Shown here piece by piece: positions 26,215 to 34,387 of a DNA stretch of 43,577 nucleotides; the stretch's first letter is position 1; each line of letters starts with the position of its first letter. The position numbers and the translations under genes were made by a program. This DNA comes from an uncultured Puniceicoccaceae bacterium (GTDB taxonomy: Bacteria > Verrucomicrobiota > Verrucomicrobiia > Opitutales > Coraliomargaritaceae). The notes under the pieces are model-generated. The model worked only from the letters and a program-made list of their open reading frames with translations. It ran no database searches and was not told where the DNA came from. The stretch is taken from the NCBI GenBank assembly GCA_905479975.1, contig CAJQOS010000004.1, positions 1 to 43,577 on the forward strand, read 5' to 3'.

Positions 26215-26802
26215 CTAGACGCAGTCGCAGGCGACACTGGCGGTTGGTGCTGCGTTGGCTGCAAACTGCGCGTCGATCGGTGTATTATACAGATGGTTCG
26301 TGTAGTTGCTGAGTGTCTTCCAGGTTAGGAGTAGCACGGACTCGCTGAGCTGCGTGTCCGTGAAACCAGCTGCTTTGAAGGCTTCAATCGCCGCGGGTGT
26401 CGGGAACCCGCGGGTCTCTAGACTTGAGAGTAGTAGCGTGCGTAGGGCTTCGAGTCGTGCGCTTGGTAGATCCGCGCCAGTCTGCAGCGCGACGATGGTT
26501 GCGTCATCCAAGCCGACCGACTTGCCGAGCGTGCCATGTGCGGCGAGGCAGTAGGTGCAGCCATTTTTTTGACTGATAATCAACGCGCCGGCGTGTTGCT
26601 CCGCTGGAGTGAAGCTCGTCTTCGCGGCGAGAGCGGCGAGTGTGAGATACGCCTCCAGTGCTGCGGGCGATACGGCGAGCGCCGTCATCAGGTTTGGCAC
26701 AAAGCCGAACTTCTGACTGACTGCTTCGATCAGTGGCTTCGAGCCTTCCGGGATGGAATCGGCGTTGAGGAGTGTGAGTGGATTTTGATATGTTGTGTTC
26801 AT
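26215..26802 (-). CDS. Carboxymuconolactone decarboxylase/AhpD-like protein
   Basis: This 195-aa protein is all-helical and carries the redox motif [13 protein letters not shown] (C-x2-C-x3-H) of the CMD/AhpD superfamily near residue 78. [22 protein letters not shown] at the N-terminus is also typical. AhpD-like members act as alkylhydroperoxidases or supply electrons to them. It is the second gene of the five-gene operon, so a role in peroxide or electrophile defence is likely but inferred. Confidence 0.88.
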   Translation of the reverse strand: MNTTYQNPLTLLNADSIPEGSKPLIEAVSQKFGFVPNLMTALAVSPAALEAYLTLAALAAKTSFTPAEQHAGALIISQKNGCTYCLAAHGTLGKSVGLDDATIVALQTGADLPSARLEALRTLLLSSLETRGFPTPAAIEAFKAAGFTDTQLSESVLLLTWKTLSNYTNHLYNTPIDAQFAANAAPTASVACDCV

Positions 26803-26844
26803 TGGTTTTCGGTTGGTTGATTTTTAATTATTGGTTGTGGTTTT

Positions 26845-27858
26845 TTAGCGGTTGTTGGCACGGCCCCCGCGGTGTAGGCGGCTATTGCTAGCGATCTTAG
26901 GCGATGCCGTTTCTTGAGAGAGGAAGCGTGCGATGTGAGCGGCGATGATAGTGCCGTCCTCCTCGAGGGCGAAGTGACCTGTGTCGAGTAGGTTGAAGTC
27001 GACGTTGTTTAGATCGCGCTGGTAGGGGAATGCGCCTTCGGCTGGGAAGATGTAATCGTTCTTGCCCCAGACGATGAGCGTGCGTGGTTGATGTTCGCGG
27101 AAGTAAGCCTGCCATGCGGGGTAGTGCCCTGGGTTGGTGCCGTAGTCGTAGAATAGTTGCAGCTGGATCGATGGGTTACCTTCGCGGGTGAGGTGGCGCA
27201 GATCGTTGTTCCAGTTATCCGGGCTGATCGCTTCCGGGTTGCGCACGCCATGCGTATATTGCCATTCGACACCCGCGGGTGTGATGAAGCCTGTCAGGGG
27301 TTCGGCGTTGGCGGCGGTTCGGTCGGCCCAGTAGGTCTTAATCGGATCCCAGAAGTCGAGGAGCCCTTCGTCGTAGGCATTGCCGTTTTGAATGATCAGG
27401 CTCTCAACGCGCTCCGGATGTGCGACCGCGAGGCGAAAGCCGACGGGTGCGCCGTAGTCCATGAGATAGAGGCTGTAGGAGTCGAGTTCGAGTGCTTCGG
27501 TGAACTGCTCGACCACTTTGGCTAGATTATCGAAGGTATAGTCAAATTCATCCATCGAGGGTTGCTCGCTGTTGCCAAAGCCCGGGTAGTCGGGCGCGAC
27601 GAGATGGTAGTCGTCCTTTAAGTCTTCGATCAACTCTCGGAACATGTGCGAGGAGGTGGGGAAGCCGTGCAGTAGGAGCAGGGTGGGCGCATTTGGTGAG
27701 CCCGCTTCGCGGTAGAAGATGTCCACTCCCTCGATTTCGATTGTCTTGTAGAGGACGTCGTTCTGTGCGTTGGCTGCTGTTTCAGTGCTCGCGAGTGCTA
27801 AGCTAGTGCTGGCGAGGCCTGCGATGAGTAGGGAGGAGATCTGTTGTGTGATGTTCAT
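26845..27858 (-). CDS. Secreted alpha/beta hydrolase (haloalkane dehalogenase/epoxide hydrolase-like)
   Basis: This 337-aa protein has an N-terminal signal peptide ([16 protein letters not shown]). The alpha/beta-hydrolase core has the oxyanion block [15 protein letters not shown], a [11 protein letters not shown] loop, the nucleophile elbow [13 protein letters not shown] with aspartate as nucleophile, and the catalytic histidine in [13 protein letters not shown]. An aspartate nucleophile points to dehalogenase or epoxide hydrolase activity rather than esterase. It is the first gene of the operon and the only exported product. A TetR-type operator lies 33 bp upstream of its start codon. Confidence 0.88.
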   Translation of the reverse strand: MNITQQISSLLIAGLASTSLALASTETAANAQNDVLYKTIEIEGVDIFYREAGSPNAPTLLLLHGFPTSSHMFRELIEDLKDDYHLVAPDYPGFGNSEQPSMDEFDYTFDNLAKVVEQFTEALELDSYSLYLMDYGAPVGFRLAVAHPERVESLIIQNGNAYDEGLLDFWDPIKTYWADRTAANAEPLTGFITPAGVEWQYTHGVRNPEAISPDNWNNDLRHLTREGNPSIQLQLFYDYGTNPGHYPAWQAYFREHQPRTLIVWGKNDYIFPAEGAFPYQRDLNNVDFNLLDTGHFALEEDGTIIAAHIARFLSQETASPKIASNSRLHRGGRANNR

Positions 27859-27890
27859 GGTGTTGTCTTTCTGTTTTTATTTATGTTTAA

Positions 27891-27906
27891 GCGACCGGTC
27901 GGTCGC
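27891..27906. promoter_or_regulatory. TetR-type operator at the detoxification operon promoter
   Basis: GCGACC-GGTC-GGTCGC is a perfect inverted repeat 33 bp upstream of the alpha/beta hydrolase start codon. A related site, CCGAC-CA-GTCGG, lies at 28770-28781 before the nearby tetR gene. The shared CGACC/GGTCG arms imply one regulator. Confidence 0.65.
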
Positions 27907-27993
27907 GTGTTGTGTTGAGGAAATGATCTGTGTTTTTTGAGCGTGAGGTGAGCTGGCTAATGATGCCGTTATTAGGGAAACATGATATGGAAG

Positions 27994-28150
27994 AACCACC
28001 TCGGTCGGGCAAGCCGACCACTCCTCCTTGAAAAGCATATCCTTCTACATCTCTTTGTCTTATTAAATTAACGTTATAAATGAGCAATTTAAAGCTCCTC
28101 CCCTGCCAAGGGGAGGTGGCTCGGTCTGCCGAGTCGGAGGGGTTTGCTGA
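27994..28150. repeat. Pair of REP-like palindromic elements in opposite orientation
   Basis: The unit at 28091-28150 contains CTCCCCT-GCCA-AGGGGAG followed by CTCGG-TCTG-CCGAG. The unit at 27994-28036, read on the other strand, aligns with it (AAGGAGGAGTGGTCGG... against AAGGGGAGGTGGCTCGG...). The two face each other across a 54-bp A/T-rich spacer. The layout resembles REP doublets (BIME-like). They occupy the 316-bp gap between the operon promoter and the tetR stop. Confidence 0.65.
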
Positions 28151-28174
28151 CTGTAGGATGAATGGCTGCCGAAT

Positions 28175-28750
28175 TTAGAGCAGGCTTTTTACTAGTGCTT
28201 TGACGGCTGGTAGGGAGGAGGTGTCACGTGTGTTGCGGATTTCAGTGAGTGCGCCTTCAAATAGGACAAAGATGACTTTGAAGGTGTCGCTGCGCTCCTT
28301 CTTGCTGCGTGCGGAGTGGTGATCGTCTACCAACTGACGCATCATCTCTTTGAGCTCATTTAAGTGAGCGACGATTTCGACGCGCAGTGGGCTGTCGATG
28401 GCGGGTGTTTCACTGAGGGTGTTCATGAACGCACAGCCGCGATAGTCGCACGCTTGCATCCATGTGCCTAGGAAATCAAAGGTGCCTAGGATCTTTGCTT
28501 TAGCAGTTGTTTTGCCGCTGATCGAGTCGAGCAGCCAACCGGTCCACTCTTGGTGGCGTGCCTTGAGCCAAGCACAGCCGAGGGCTTCCTTGGATTTAAA
28601 GTGTGAGTAGAAAGTGCCCTTGGCGATCCCGGCTTCCTGGATGATCTGTTGCACGCCAGTGCAGTGATAGCCCTGCTTATAAAAGAGCTTCGCGGCGACT
28701 TCGATCAGGTCGTCGCGTTTTGATTTTGGACTGCTGTTTGTTGTGGGCAT
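28175..28750 (-). CDS. TetR-family regulator, probable repressor of the adjacent detoxification operon
   Basis: The N-terminal HTH reads RDDLIEVAAKLFYKQGYHCTGVQQIIQEAGIAKGTFYSHFKSKEALG, a clean TetR_N domain. The C-terminal part (CDYRGCAFMNTLSETP) resembles the group of TetR proteins with a cysteine-containing ligand domain. I take the ATG at 28750 (191 aa); a GTG at 28759 would add three residues. A palindrome lies 20 bp upstream. An equivalent one stands before the five-gene operon, so autorepression and operon control by an electrophile are likely. Confidence 0.88.
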   Translation of the reverse strand: MPTTNSSPKSKRDDLIEVAAKLFYKQGYHCTGVQQIIQEAGIAKGTFYSHFKSKEALGCAWLKARHQEWTGWLLDSISGKTTAKAKILGTFDFLGTWMQACDYRGCAFMNTLSETPAIDSPLRVEIVAHLNELKEMMRQLVDDHHSARSKKERSDTFKVIFVLFEGALTEIRNTRDTSSLPAVKALVKSLL

Positions 28751-28766
28751 AGTTCGCACTGTAGCT

Positions 28767-28783
28767 GACCCGACCAGTCGGTC
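28767..28783. promoter_or_regulatory. TetR-type operator before its own regulator gene
   Basis: GACC-CGACCAGTCG-GTC contains the inverted repeat CCGAC-CA-GTCGG. It lies about 20 bp upstream of the tetR start and shares its arms with the operator at 27891-27906. Confidence 0.65.
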
Positions 28784-28839
28784 AAGTGTTTTTTATTCTT
28801 TTTTTTAAATAATTTGATACGGAGAGGCGCAGTGAGATG

Positions 28840-29580
28840 CTACACTATGCTCTTGTTGTAGATTACGGGCATCTGCCCCTTCCAGTTGTTCCATACTTCG
28901 TCTTCAGTGATCAGATCCGCCATGAAGTGTCCCACGTTGATTCGGCTCGTTTTGCCTGCGTCAAAGATTGCGCTTCGTATGGGTGAAGGATGCAACTCAT
29001 ACGCTGTCACTGTGTCCTCATTCGTCAGGCCATCAGGACGAACTGCAGTCCACTCGATCGCACCGTCTTTCTGGCCAATCTCGGTTCTAAGGTAATCCGC
29101 GGCATTCTCGTTGTCCACGTGCGGGGGTAGTAGTAAGCGCAGAAGTCCGATCACGCACCGCTGAGCGAATGAGACTGGCTCATTAAGGTCACGGTTGCTA
29201 TTTCCAGTCGTGTTCATCAGCACAAACTTGATCGGCGTATCTGATTCGTTTGCTTTGATTGCAACGCACAAGCGGCGAGTGGCATCAGTCACCAGCCTGT
29301 GTGGGGCACCGAAAATACCCTTAAAGCTCATGTTATGCCCTAGGCACGATGCGATCGCATCGCAGTTCTTTACGTGTTTGGCCAATTCAGTGTCGCTGAG
29401 ATTTAACACGCTAGCGTGTATCAATGATAGGTTTTCATGCTTCCTGATCGCTTCAGGGAAACGTTCCGGGGAGCGCACAATCGCCTGCACGCGGTGCCCT
29501 CGATTGAGTAGTTCCGCGACGAGTAGACTTCCCGTGGCACCGCTGGCTCCGACTACAATAATTTCTTTTTTGTTGCTCAT
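28840..29580 (-). CDS. NAD(P)-binding atypical short-chain dehydrogenase (NmrA-like)
   Basis: This 246-aa Rossmann-fold protein begins IIVVGASGATGSLLVAELLNRGHRVQAIVRSPERF, with the GxSGxTG dinucleotide-binding motif near residues 11-17. The middle has CDAIASCLGHNM and FVLMNTTGNSN. The C-terminal IEWTAVRPDGLTNEDTV is typical of NAD(P)H-binding sugar-epimerase-like or NmrA-like proteins. The substrate is unknown. It is transcribed in the same direction as the tetR gene, which begins 80 bp further, but has its own leader. Confidence 0.85.
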   Translation of the reverse strand: MSNKKEIIVVGASGATGSLLVAELLNRGHRVQAIVRSPERFPEAIRKHENLSLIHASVLNLSDTELAKHVKNCDAIASCLGHNMSFKGIFGAPHRLVTDATRRLCVAIKANESDTPIKFVLMNTTGNSNRDLNEPVSFAQRCVIGLLRLLLPPHVDNENAADYLRTEIGQKDGAIEWTAVRPDGLTNEDTVTAYELHPSPIRSAIFDAGKTSRINVGHFMADLITEDEVWNNWKGQMPVIYNKSIV

Positions 29581-29681
29581 GGATTTTTTTAGAACGTGGA
29601 GATGTATCGATAGAGTGGAGGCGGAGCCGTAACGGAATTGATACTATCGACTGGATGGCTCAGAAGTGATATTGACTCCCT

Positions 29682-29813
29682 TCAATTGATCTCATCTCCA
29701 TTTTGCTGATAAGTCAGCTCCCATGAGCAAGGAATGATCGGGGCTATTAAAAATAGACCCAGCGCTACACACAGCACAGCCGAAAGAGGGATGATGATTA
29801 GTCGCTTCTTCAT
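29682..29813 (-). CDS. 43-residue small membrane protein
   Basis: The ATG at 29813 is preceded by GGCAAAAGAA. It opens MKKRLIIIPLSAVLCVALGL then FLIAPIIPCSWELTYQQNGDEIN and a TGA stop. A basic start, one hydrophobic helix and a short polar tail indicate a small membrane or exported peptide. I see no family match. It lies in the gap between the NAD(P)-binding protein and the TPR protein, on the same strand as both. Confidence 0.5.
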   Translation of the reverse strand: MKKRLIIIPLSAVLCVALGLFLIAPIIPCSWELTYQQNGDEIN

Positions 29814-29839
29814 TTCTTTTGCCTAAAGTAATGTCTGTT

Positions 29840-31798
29840 TCACGGGGCTTTGCCAGTCTGCCACCTCGCGAATTGATACTCGGGCATGTCGGGGGTGCCG
29901 ATTTGGGTGGCGAGTTTGAGGAGTTCGGTCACTTCGGTGGCATGCTCATTGAGCCGCTCGTGCTGGGCGAGCCAGTAAGCGGCTTCGCAGAGTTGTTGTT
30001 GGGCAAGCTTCGGTGTCTCGGCGCGGCCGGCGTCGTCGAGTATGGCTTTGCGGTCGAGCTCACCTTTAATGTAGGCGAGGAAGTTTTTGAGCGGCACTGA
30101 GGCGTCGGTGGATTCGGCGCGTTGACTGAGCTTCAGTGTGGCGAGTCCTGCGTCTTGAGCAGCTCCGAGTGTGTATTCGAGGTAGAAGGCGGATTCGTTG
30201 GTGCGTTCGGGCACGAGTGTTAGGTAGCTGTCGAGTGCGGCGCGGGCTGTCTTGGGGGCGTTGATATTATAGGCCAGCAACGCGTGTAGCAGCTGAATGC
30301 CGGGATTCTCTGGCAGGAGTTGAGCAGTGAGGCCAATGGATTGCTCGGCGGCGGTGAGATCCCCCTGTTGCAGTCGAATTAGACCGAGGCTGTAGGTGAG
30401 TGCGGGATTGCCGGGGTCGAGCAGCAGGGCGCTTTCGGTATCGGCCGCGGCACCTGCGAGATCGCCGAGTTTGCGTAGCAGGGAGCCGCGCAGGGCGAGG
30501 GTTTCAGCTTGGTCGGCTTGAATGCTGAGCGACTGATTAAACGCACTGAGTGCGAGTGCCGTGGAATCGTCTGCTTGATGCGCGCGCCCTAGCATTGCCC
30601 ACGCTTCGGCGGAGGGGCTGATGCGGTTGAGTGTGATCGCTTCGAGGATGGTAATCGCGCGTTGCGTCTGTTTGGCGCGTAAGAGTGCGCGGCTTGCTAG
30701 GATCGCTTCGTCGGCCGTCTCGGGACGAAAGCCACCATCGAGCGCGTTGAGAATATCGATGTCGCCATCGGAGCTACGGCCTGTCATGTCAAAACAGACA
30801 CCGTGGTAGAATTCGATGGAGGAACGGAGCTTGCTCGATCCATCGGGTAGGAGACGCAGCGCACTTTCGAATTTCTCGCGCGCGGTGCCAGCACGGCCCT
30901 TTGCCAGTAGGGCGCGGCCTTCGAGGTAGAGGGCGATGTCTTGCAGCTCTGGATTTGCGGCGATGGGCTCGATGATGCCTTGTAGAGAATCCCAGCGCTC
31001 GGCACTTGCATAGAGCGAGGCGAGGGTGACAAAGGCTTCGAGATTGTCGGGCTGTTGGTTCGTGATGTGTTGCAGGTCTGCGATGGCTTCATCAATGCGG
31101 CCTGCTTGGGTGAGCACTCGGGAGCGCATCATGCGTAGGGCAGTGCGCTGTTTGAGGCTGACTTCGCCGGTTTGGTTTTCATGCACTTCAAGCGCTTGGG
31201 TGATGGCGTCCACGGCTGCGTTGCTATCGCCCTTGTTGAGTGCGTTGCCGGCCTTTTCGAGGTAGGCTTCGCTGGCGAGTTCGAGGCTGATCGCGGCCGT
31301 TTCGGGGTTGTCCAGATAGATCTGGTTAAAAGTCTCTGCCGCGGTATCCCAATCGCCTTCGGCCATCAGTAGTAGGCCGAGGAGTTTGCTGGCGACGCGG
31401 TAATCATCCGAATCGATGGGCGCGTCGTGCATGACTTGCTCGATCATACGGATGGCATCGTCGCGGCGGCTCATATTACCGAGCACGAGTGCTTTGAGCA
31501 ACTTGTGCTCCAGATTCTCGGGCTCAAGCGCGATGGCGCGCTCAGCGGAGGTGAGTGCGACGTCTGCCTCGCCTTGGTCGATTTTGATTCGGGTGTTGAG
31601 CGTGAGCGCGGGCACGTAGTCCGCGTCGAGTTTGAGCATTTGCTCGACGCTTTTCGCTGCACCTTTCAGGTCGCCGATCAGGTAGTTGCCTTCTGCGATG
31701 CCGTAGTAGAACTCAATGCGTGTGGTGTCTGACTTAGCGCAGAGCGAGCAGGCCACAGCTAGAAATACGGAGATGAGAATACAGAAGCGACGCGGCAC
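29840..31798 (-). CDS. Large TPR-repeat protein with N-terminal signal/anchor
   Basis: I take a GTG at 31798, which gives MPRRFCILISVFLAVACSLCAKSD, a convincing signal peptide; the open frame runs on to 31852 through sequence inside the MITE-like element. The mature region (about 630 aa) is a tetratricopeptide solenoid with many units such as YVPALTLNTRIKIDQGEADVALTSAERAIALEPEN, LKLLKAL-type helices and DPGNPALTYSLGLIRLQQGDLTAAEQ. It probably scaffolds envelope or secretion assemblies. Large TPR proteins often accompany PEP-CTERM/exosortase systems, and a PEP-CTERM gene is divergent to it here. A specific role is unknown. Confidence 0.85.
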   Translation of the reverse strand: MPRRFCILISVFLAVACSLCAKSDTTRIEFYYGIAEGNYLIGDLKGAAKSVEQMLKLDADYVPALTLNTRIKIDQGEADVALTSAERAIALEPENLEHKLLKALVLGNMSRRDDAIRMIEQVMHDAPIDSDDYRVASKLLGLLLMAEGDWDTAAETFNQIYLDNPETAAISLELASEAYLEKAGNALNKGDSNAAVDAITQALEVHENQTGEVSLKQRTALRMMRSRVLTQAGRIDEAIADLQHITNQQPDNLEAFVTLASLYASAERWDSLQGIIEPIAANPELQDIALYLEGRALLAKGRAGTAREKFESALRLLPDGSSKLRSSIEFYHGVCFDMTGRSSDGDIDILNALDGGFRPETADEAILASRALLRAKQTQRAITILEAITLNRISPSAEAWAMLGRAHQADDSTALALSAFNQSLSIQADQAETLALRGSLLRKLGDLAGAAADTESALLLDPGNPALTYSLGLIRLQQGDLTAAEQSIGLTAQLLPENPGIQLLHALLAYNINAPKTARAALDSYLTLVPERTNESAFYLEYTLGAAQDAGLATLKLSQRAESTDASVPLKNFLAYIKGELDRKAILDDAGRAETPKLAQQQLCEAAYWLAQHERLNEHATEVTELLKLATQIGTPDMPEYQFARWQTGKAP

Positions 31799-31807
31799 GG
31801 TGGATTT

Positions 31808-31906
31808 GGAATTAAGAATTGGGACGGAGGTCTGCCGGTGAGGGCGGAGCAATGAAGCTGTTCTTTCGCCTTCGTTCCTAGTCCACCATTTCTAATTCAC
31901 AATTCC
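31808..31906. repeat. MITE-like element with 13-bp terminal inverted repeats
   Basis: GGAATTAAGAATT (31808-31820) and AATTCACAATTCC (31894-31906) form terminal inverted repeats that match except for the two middle bases. The interior carries GACGGAGGTCTGCCG at 31823, also found at 23922. The element separates the divergent TPR and PEP-CTERM genes and overlaps the upstream extension of the TPR frame. Confidence 0.6.
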
Positions 31907-31911
31907 TAAAA

Positions 31912-31927
31912 TGGCAGGGGTGTTGCA
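31912..31927 (+). promoter_or_regulatory. Candidate sigma-54 promoter for the PEP-CTERM gene
   Basis: TGGCAGGGGTGTTGCA fits the -24/-12 consensus TGGCACR-N4-TTGCW except at one base, with correct spacing. It points toward the PEP-CTERM gene 300 bp downstream. The intervening 31928-32228 would be a long leader. That region holds an open frame of 101 codons with no recognisable protein, and I see no other feature there. Confidence 0.5.
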
Positions 31928-32228
31928 TGGATATTGCTTTTCGCCCTCATGGCAGTGGGCTAAGCGGCATGTCGCCGTCATCGTTCGTCGCGGGTAGTTT
32001 GTTCTCCACCTATGTGATCCTCGCGAAGTATCTCGTGTGCATGCCGCCTCGGTTGCGTGGGATTTTCTGTTCGATCCGGGTGTCGGGGCAGGTTCGAATT
32101 GGGGATATTGCCCGAGTGATGTCTTGGTTTATTCGTAGTGAGCGTGCGTATTTTTACGTATTCCTTAATCTTGATGGCTTGATGTTTGGGTTGAGAGACG
32201 TAATCATGCGCTTGATTCCAATCAAGCG

Positions 32229-33116
32229 ATGAAACACTTATTTATTACATTATTTAGCCTTATGGCGCTATGCTCGGTGAGTGAGGCGGTGATTGGTGTG
32301 GCGTCTCCTTCAAGTGAATGGGTTTCGATTTTATATTTGAATGATGCTGATCCTACCGGGGATCAGCAAACGTCGGGTTCGGGGGGAGGCACGGAAGCTG
32401 ATATTGTTGGTGATGTCGATCATGCCGCTCTGTATAAGCAATATGACGAAGCGACCGATTATTTTGCTTTCCGTATTCGTATGGGAGCCGATAGCAGTCC
32501 TGCCGGTTATGACTCTGCGACACTGATTGGTATGGATGTGGATAGTGATGGTTCGCTCGATTATTATATCGGAGTTGAGGTCGATGGTGTGGGTGCAGCG
32601 AATGCAAAATTCGACATTGGCATCTATGCTTTTGACGGGCCGGCCTCATCGCCTGCCGAGACGAAGGCCGCATTGGCTTCTCCGAGTTCACAGATTTATG
32701 GTTATCAGATGGATAGCTCTAACTTTAATTGGTCCAGTGTGGCTGCGATTGATGGTATTACCGATCTGACGAGTGTGGATGCGGATGTGGATCAGGTAGG
32801 GAACCCTGATTACTTCCTGAGTTTCTCAGTGTCGTTTAGTCACTTAGCGGCTGCCATGGGCCTCGATGACGCGAGTTTACTAACAACGCCAATCTCATTT
32901 GCGGCCATCACCTCGCAGAATTTGAACCAGATCAATAATGATTTTAATGGTGTCGATGGCACCGATCCCAATTCCACTACGACATGGACTGATTCAGGGG
33001 GTGTCTCGGAGACTTATACGCCCGAATCCGAAGTTCCGGTGCCCGAGTCTGCGACGTATGCATTACTTTTCAGTCTCGTTATGTTGGGCTGCGCGGGATC
33101 TCGCCGTCGTCGCTAG
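32229..33116 (+). CDS. PEP-CTERM sorting domain surface protein
   Basis: This 295-aa protein has an N-terminal signal peptide (LFITLFSLMALCSVSEA). A beta-rich exported domain contains aspartate-rich segments such as GMDVDSDGSLDYYIG. The C-terminal sorting tail has the motif V-P-x-P-E-S, then a hydrophobic helix (ALLFSLVMLGCAG) and a basic SRRRR end. This is the PEP-CTERM signal cleaved by an exosortase. The protein should be attached to or released from the cell surface; no exosortase gene lies in the window. The core domain is unassigned. It ends before a terminator shared with the convergent SPFH operon. Confidence 0.88.
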   Translation: MKHLFITLFSLMALCSVSEAVIGVASPSSEWVSILYLNDADPTGDQQTSGSGGGTEADIVGDVDHAALYKQYDEATDYFAFRIRMGADSSPAGYDSATLIGMDVDSDGSLDYYIGVEVDGVGAANAKFDIGIYAFDGPASSPAETKAALASPSSQIYGYQMDSSNFNWSSVAAIDGITDLTSVDADVDQVGNPDYFLSFSVSFSHLAAAMGLDDASLLTTPISFAAITSQNLNQINNDFNGVDGTDPNSTTTWTDSGGVSETYTPESEVPVPESATYALLFSLVMLGCAGSRRRR

Positions 33117-33144
33117 TTTCGATGTTTGATGTTCGGGCACAAAA

Positions 33145-33179
33145 AAAAGGCGGCAGGTCATCGAGACCAACCGCCTTTT
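33145..33179. terminator. Bidirectional Rho-independent terminator
   Basis: AAAAGGCGG (33145-33153) pairs with CCGCCTTTT (33171-33179), with an inner GGTC/GACC pairing. Eight A on the left give a T run for the minus-strand SPFH operon. The stem serves both it and the convergent PEP-CTERM gene. Confidence 0.88.
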
Positions 33180-33202
33180 GTTTGAATTAATGTGGCTCGG
33201 AA

Positions 33203-34333
33203 TTACTCGGCGCTGGCGCCGACTTTTTCGAGGACGGATTCGACGTCGAGGAAGTCGTTGCTTTGAGTGGAGACGGTGACCTCTCCGAGCTGGAGTTGCT
33301 GCACGATCTCGAAGGCGACGAAGTTTTGACCGCCCGGTGTGTTGAGCGCGGTGGCCTTGAGACTTTCGCCTTCGGCTGAGGCTTCTTTTTCGAGTAGGGT
33401 GCCTTTGGCTTTGAACTCGGCTTTGTAGAGGTCGGCATCAGCTTTGAGCTTGGCTGCGGTGAGGCGCGCGTCGGCGTTGATCTGAGCGATCTGCTTGTCG
33501 GTCTCGGCCTTAACGGTGAGCTGTTTCGCTTTCAGCTCTTCTTCGATGACGCGCACTTTGGCTTCGGTTTCGGCGGCGATACGGTTGGTCTCGCCTTTCT
33601 TCTCTTCGGCCAGGGCAAGGGACTTGTTCAGCTCCACGTCTTGGTCGGCGAGTTTCTTATCGAGGATTTTGCGCTCGTAGGCGGGGTCGAAGCTGATGTC
33701 ACGGATGAGGATTTCGATGAGTTCGATACTGTTGGAGGTGAGTTCGGTTTCGAGCAGGGTGGTGGCTTCGGTAACTTTACCTCTGCGAACATCGGGGTCG
33801 TAGAACTGCTCCGTGCGCATGGTGCCGAAGGTGCCACGGATGACTTGCTGCACTTGGTCGCGAACGATGCCTTTGTAGCGGGCTTGTGAGCCGAGTTCTT
33901 GGTAGAGCTTATGCACTTCACCTGGTTTGACGCGATATTTGACTGTGACGTCTAGGCGCACGGTGTAGCCATCCTTGGACTTGAGCTCAATTTGTCCGGG
34001 GCCGCCGACGGGCGCCGAGCTTAGGTAGCTACGCGATGCAGACGAGAGGAAGCTGTAGATTTTACGCGTTTCCTGGCGTTCCTGCTCGGTGGTGAACTCG
34101 GTGGTCTGCACGGTCGCGTCGAACACATTCCATGTGTCGAGCAGCGGGAGATTGCGGTGCCAGCCCGCGCCGAAGTCTTCCGGGACGACGCCCTTGTCGC
34201 CGAGGAAGGCGTATTGCTGAGTGCGGACGCCGGTTTTACCGAGGTCGATTTTGATGAAGAGGAACTGCGCGGCGACAAATACCCCACCGACGGCAACTAG
34301 GATGATAATTGATAAAAGTTTAATGAATTTCAT
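33203..34333 (-). CDS. SPFH/band 7 (prohibitin-like) membrane protein B
   Basis: This 376-aa protein has an N-terminal TM helix ([21 protein letters not shown]). The SPFH core includes [55 protein letters not shown] and [27 protein letters not shown] long charged coiled coil follows (about residues 225-320, [23 protein letters not shown]). Members oligomerise into large membrane rings, as HflK/HflC do around FtsH. It is the last gene of the operon, 54 bp after its paralogue, and is convergent with the PEP-CTERM gene. Confidence 0.9.
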   Translation of the reverse strand: MKFIKLLSIIILVAVGGVFVAAQFLFIKIDLGKTGVRTQQYAFLGDKGVVPEDFGAGWHRNLPLLDTWNVFDATVQTTEFTTEQERQETRKIYSFLSSASRSYLSSAPVGGPGQIELKSKDGYTVRLDVTVKYRVKPGEVHKLYQELGSQARYKGIVRDQVQQVIRGTFGTMRTEQFYDPDVRRGKVTEATTLLETELTSNSIELIEILIRDISFDPAYERKILDKKLADQDVELNKSLALAEEKKGETNRIAAETEAKVRVIEEELKAKQLTVKAETDKQIAQINADARLTAAKLKADADLYKAEFKAKGTLLEKEASAEGESLKATALNTPGGQNFVAFEIVQQLQLGEVTVSTQSNDFLDVESVLEKVGASAE

Positions 34334-34387
34334 AGTGAAAAATGGTAGGTTCGATGTGTTCCGTTTGATTGGATTTCGATGAACGGA

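Noticed and set aside
27994-28150. Possible short CRISPR array
   Set aside because: Only two units in opposite orientation with internal hairpins; no regular spacer pattern.
31927-32232. A 101-codon plus-strand frame overlapping the PEP-CTERM start by ATGA
   Set aside because: It starts inside the candidate -12 box, has no ribosome site and no recognisable protein features; the overlap with the next ATG is probably chance.
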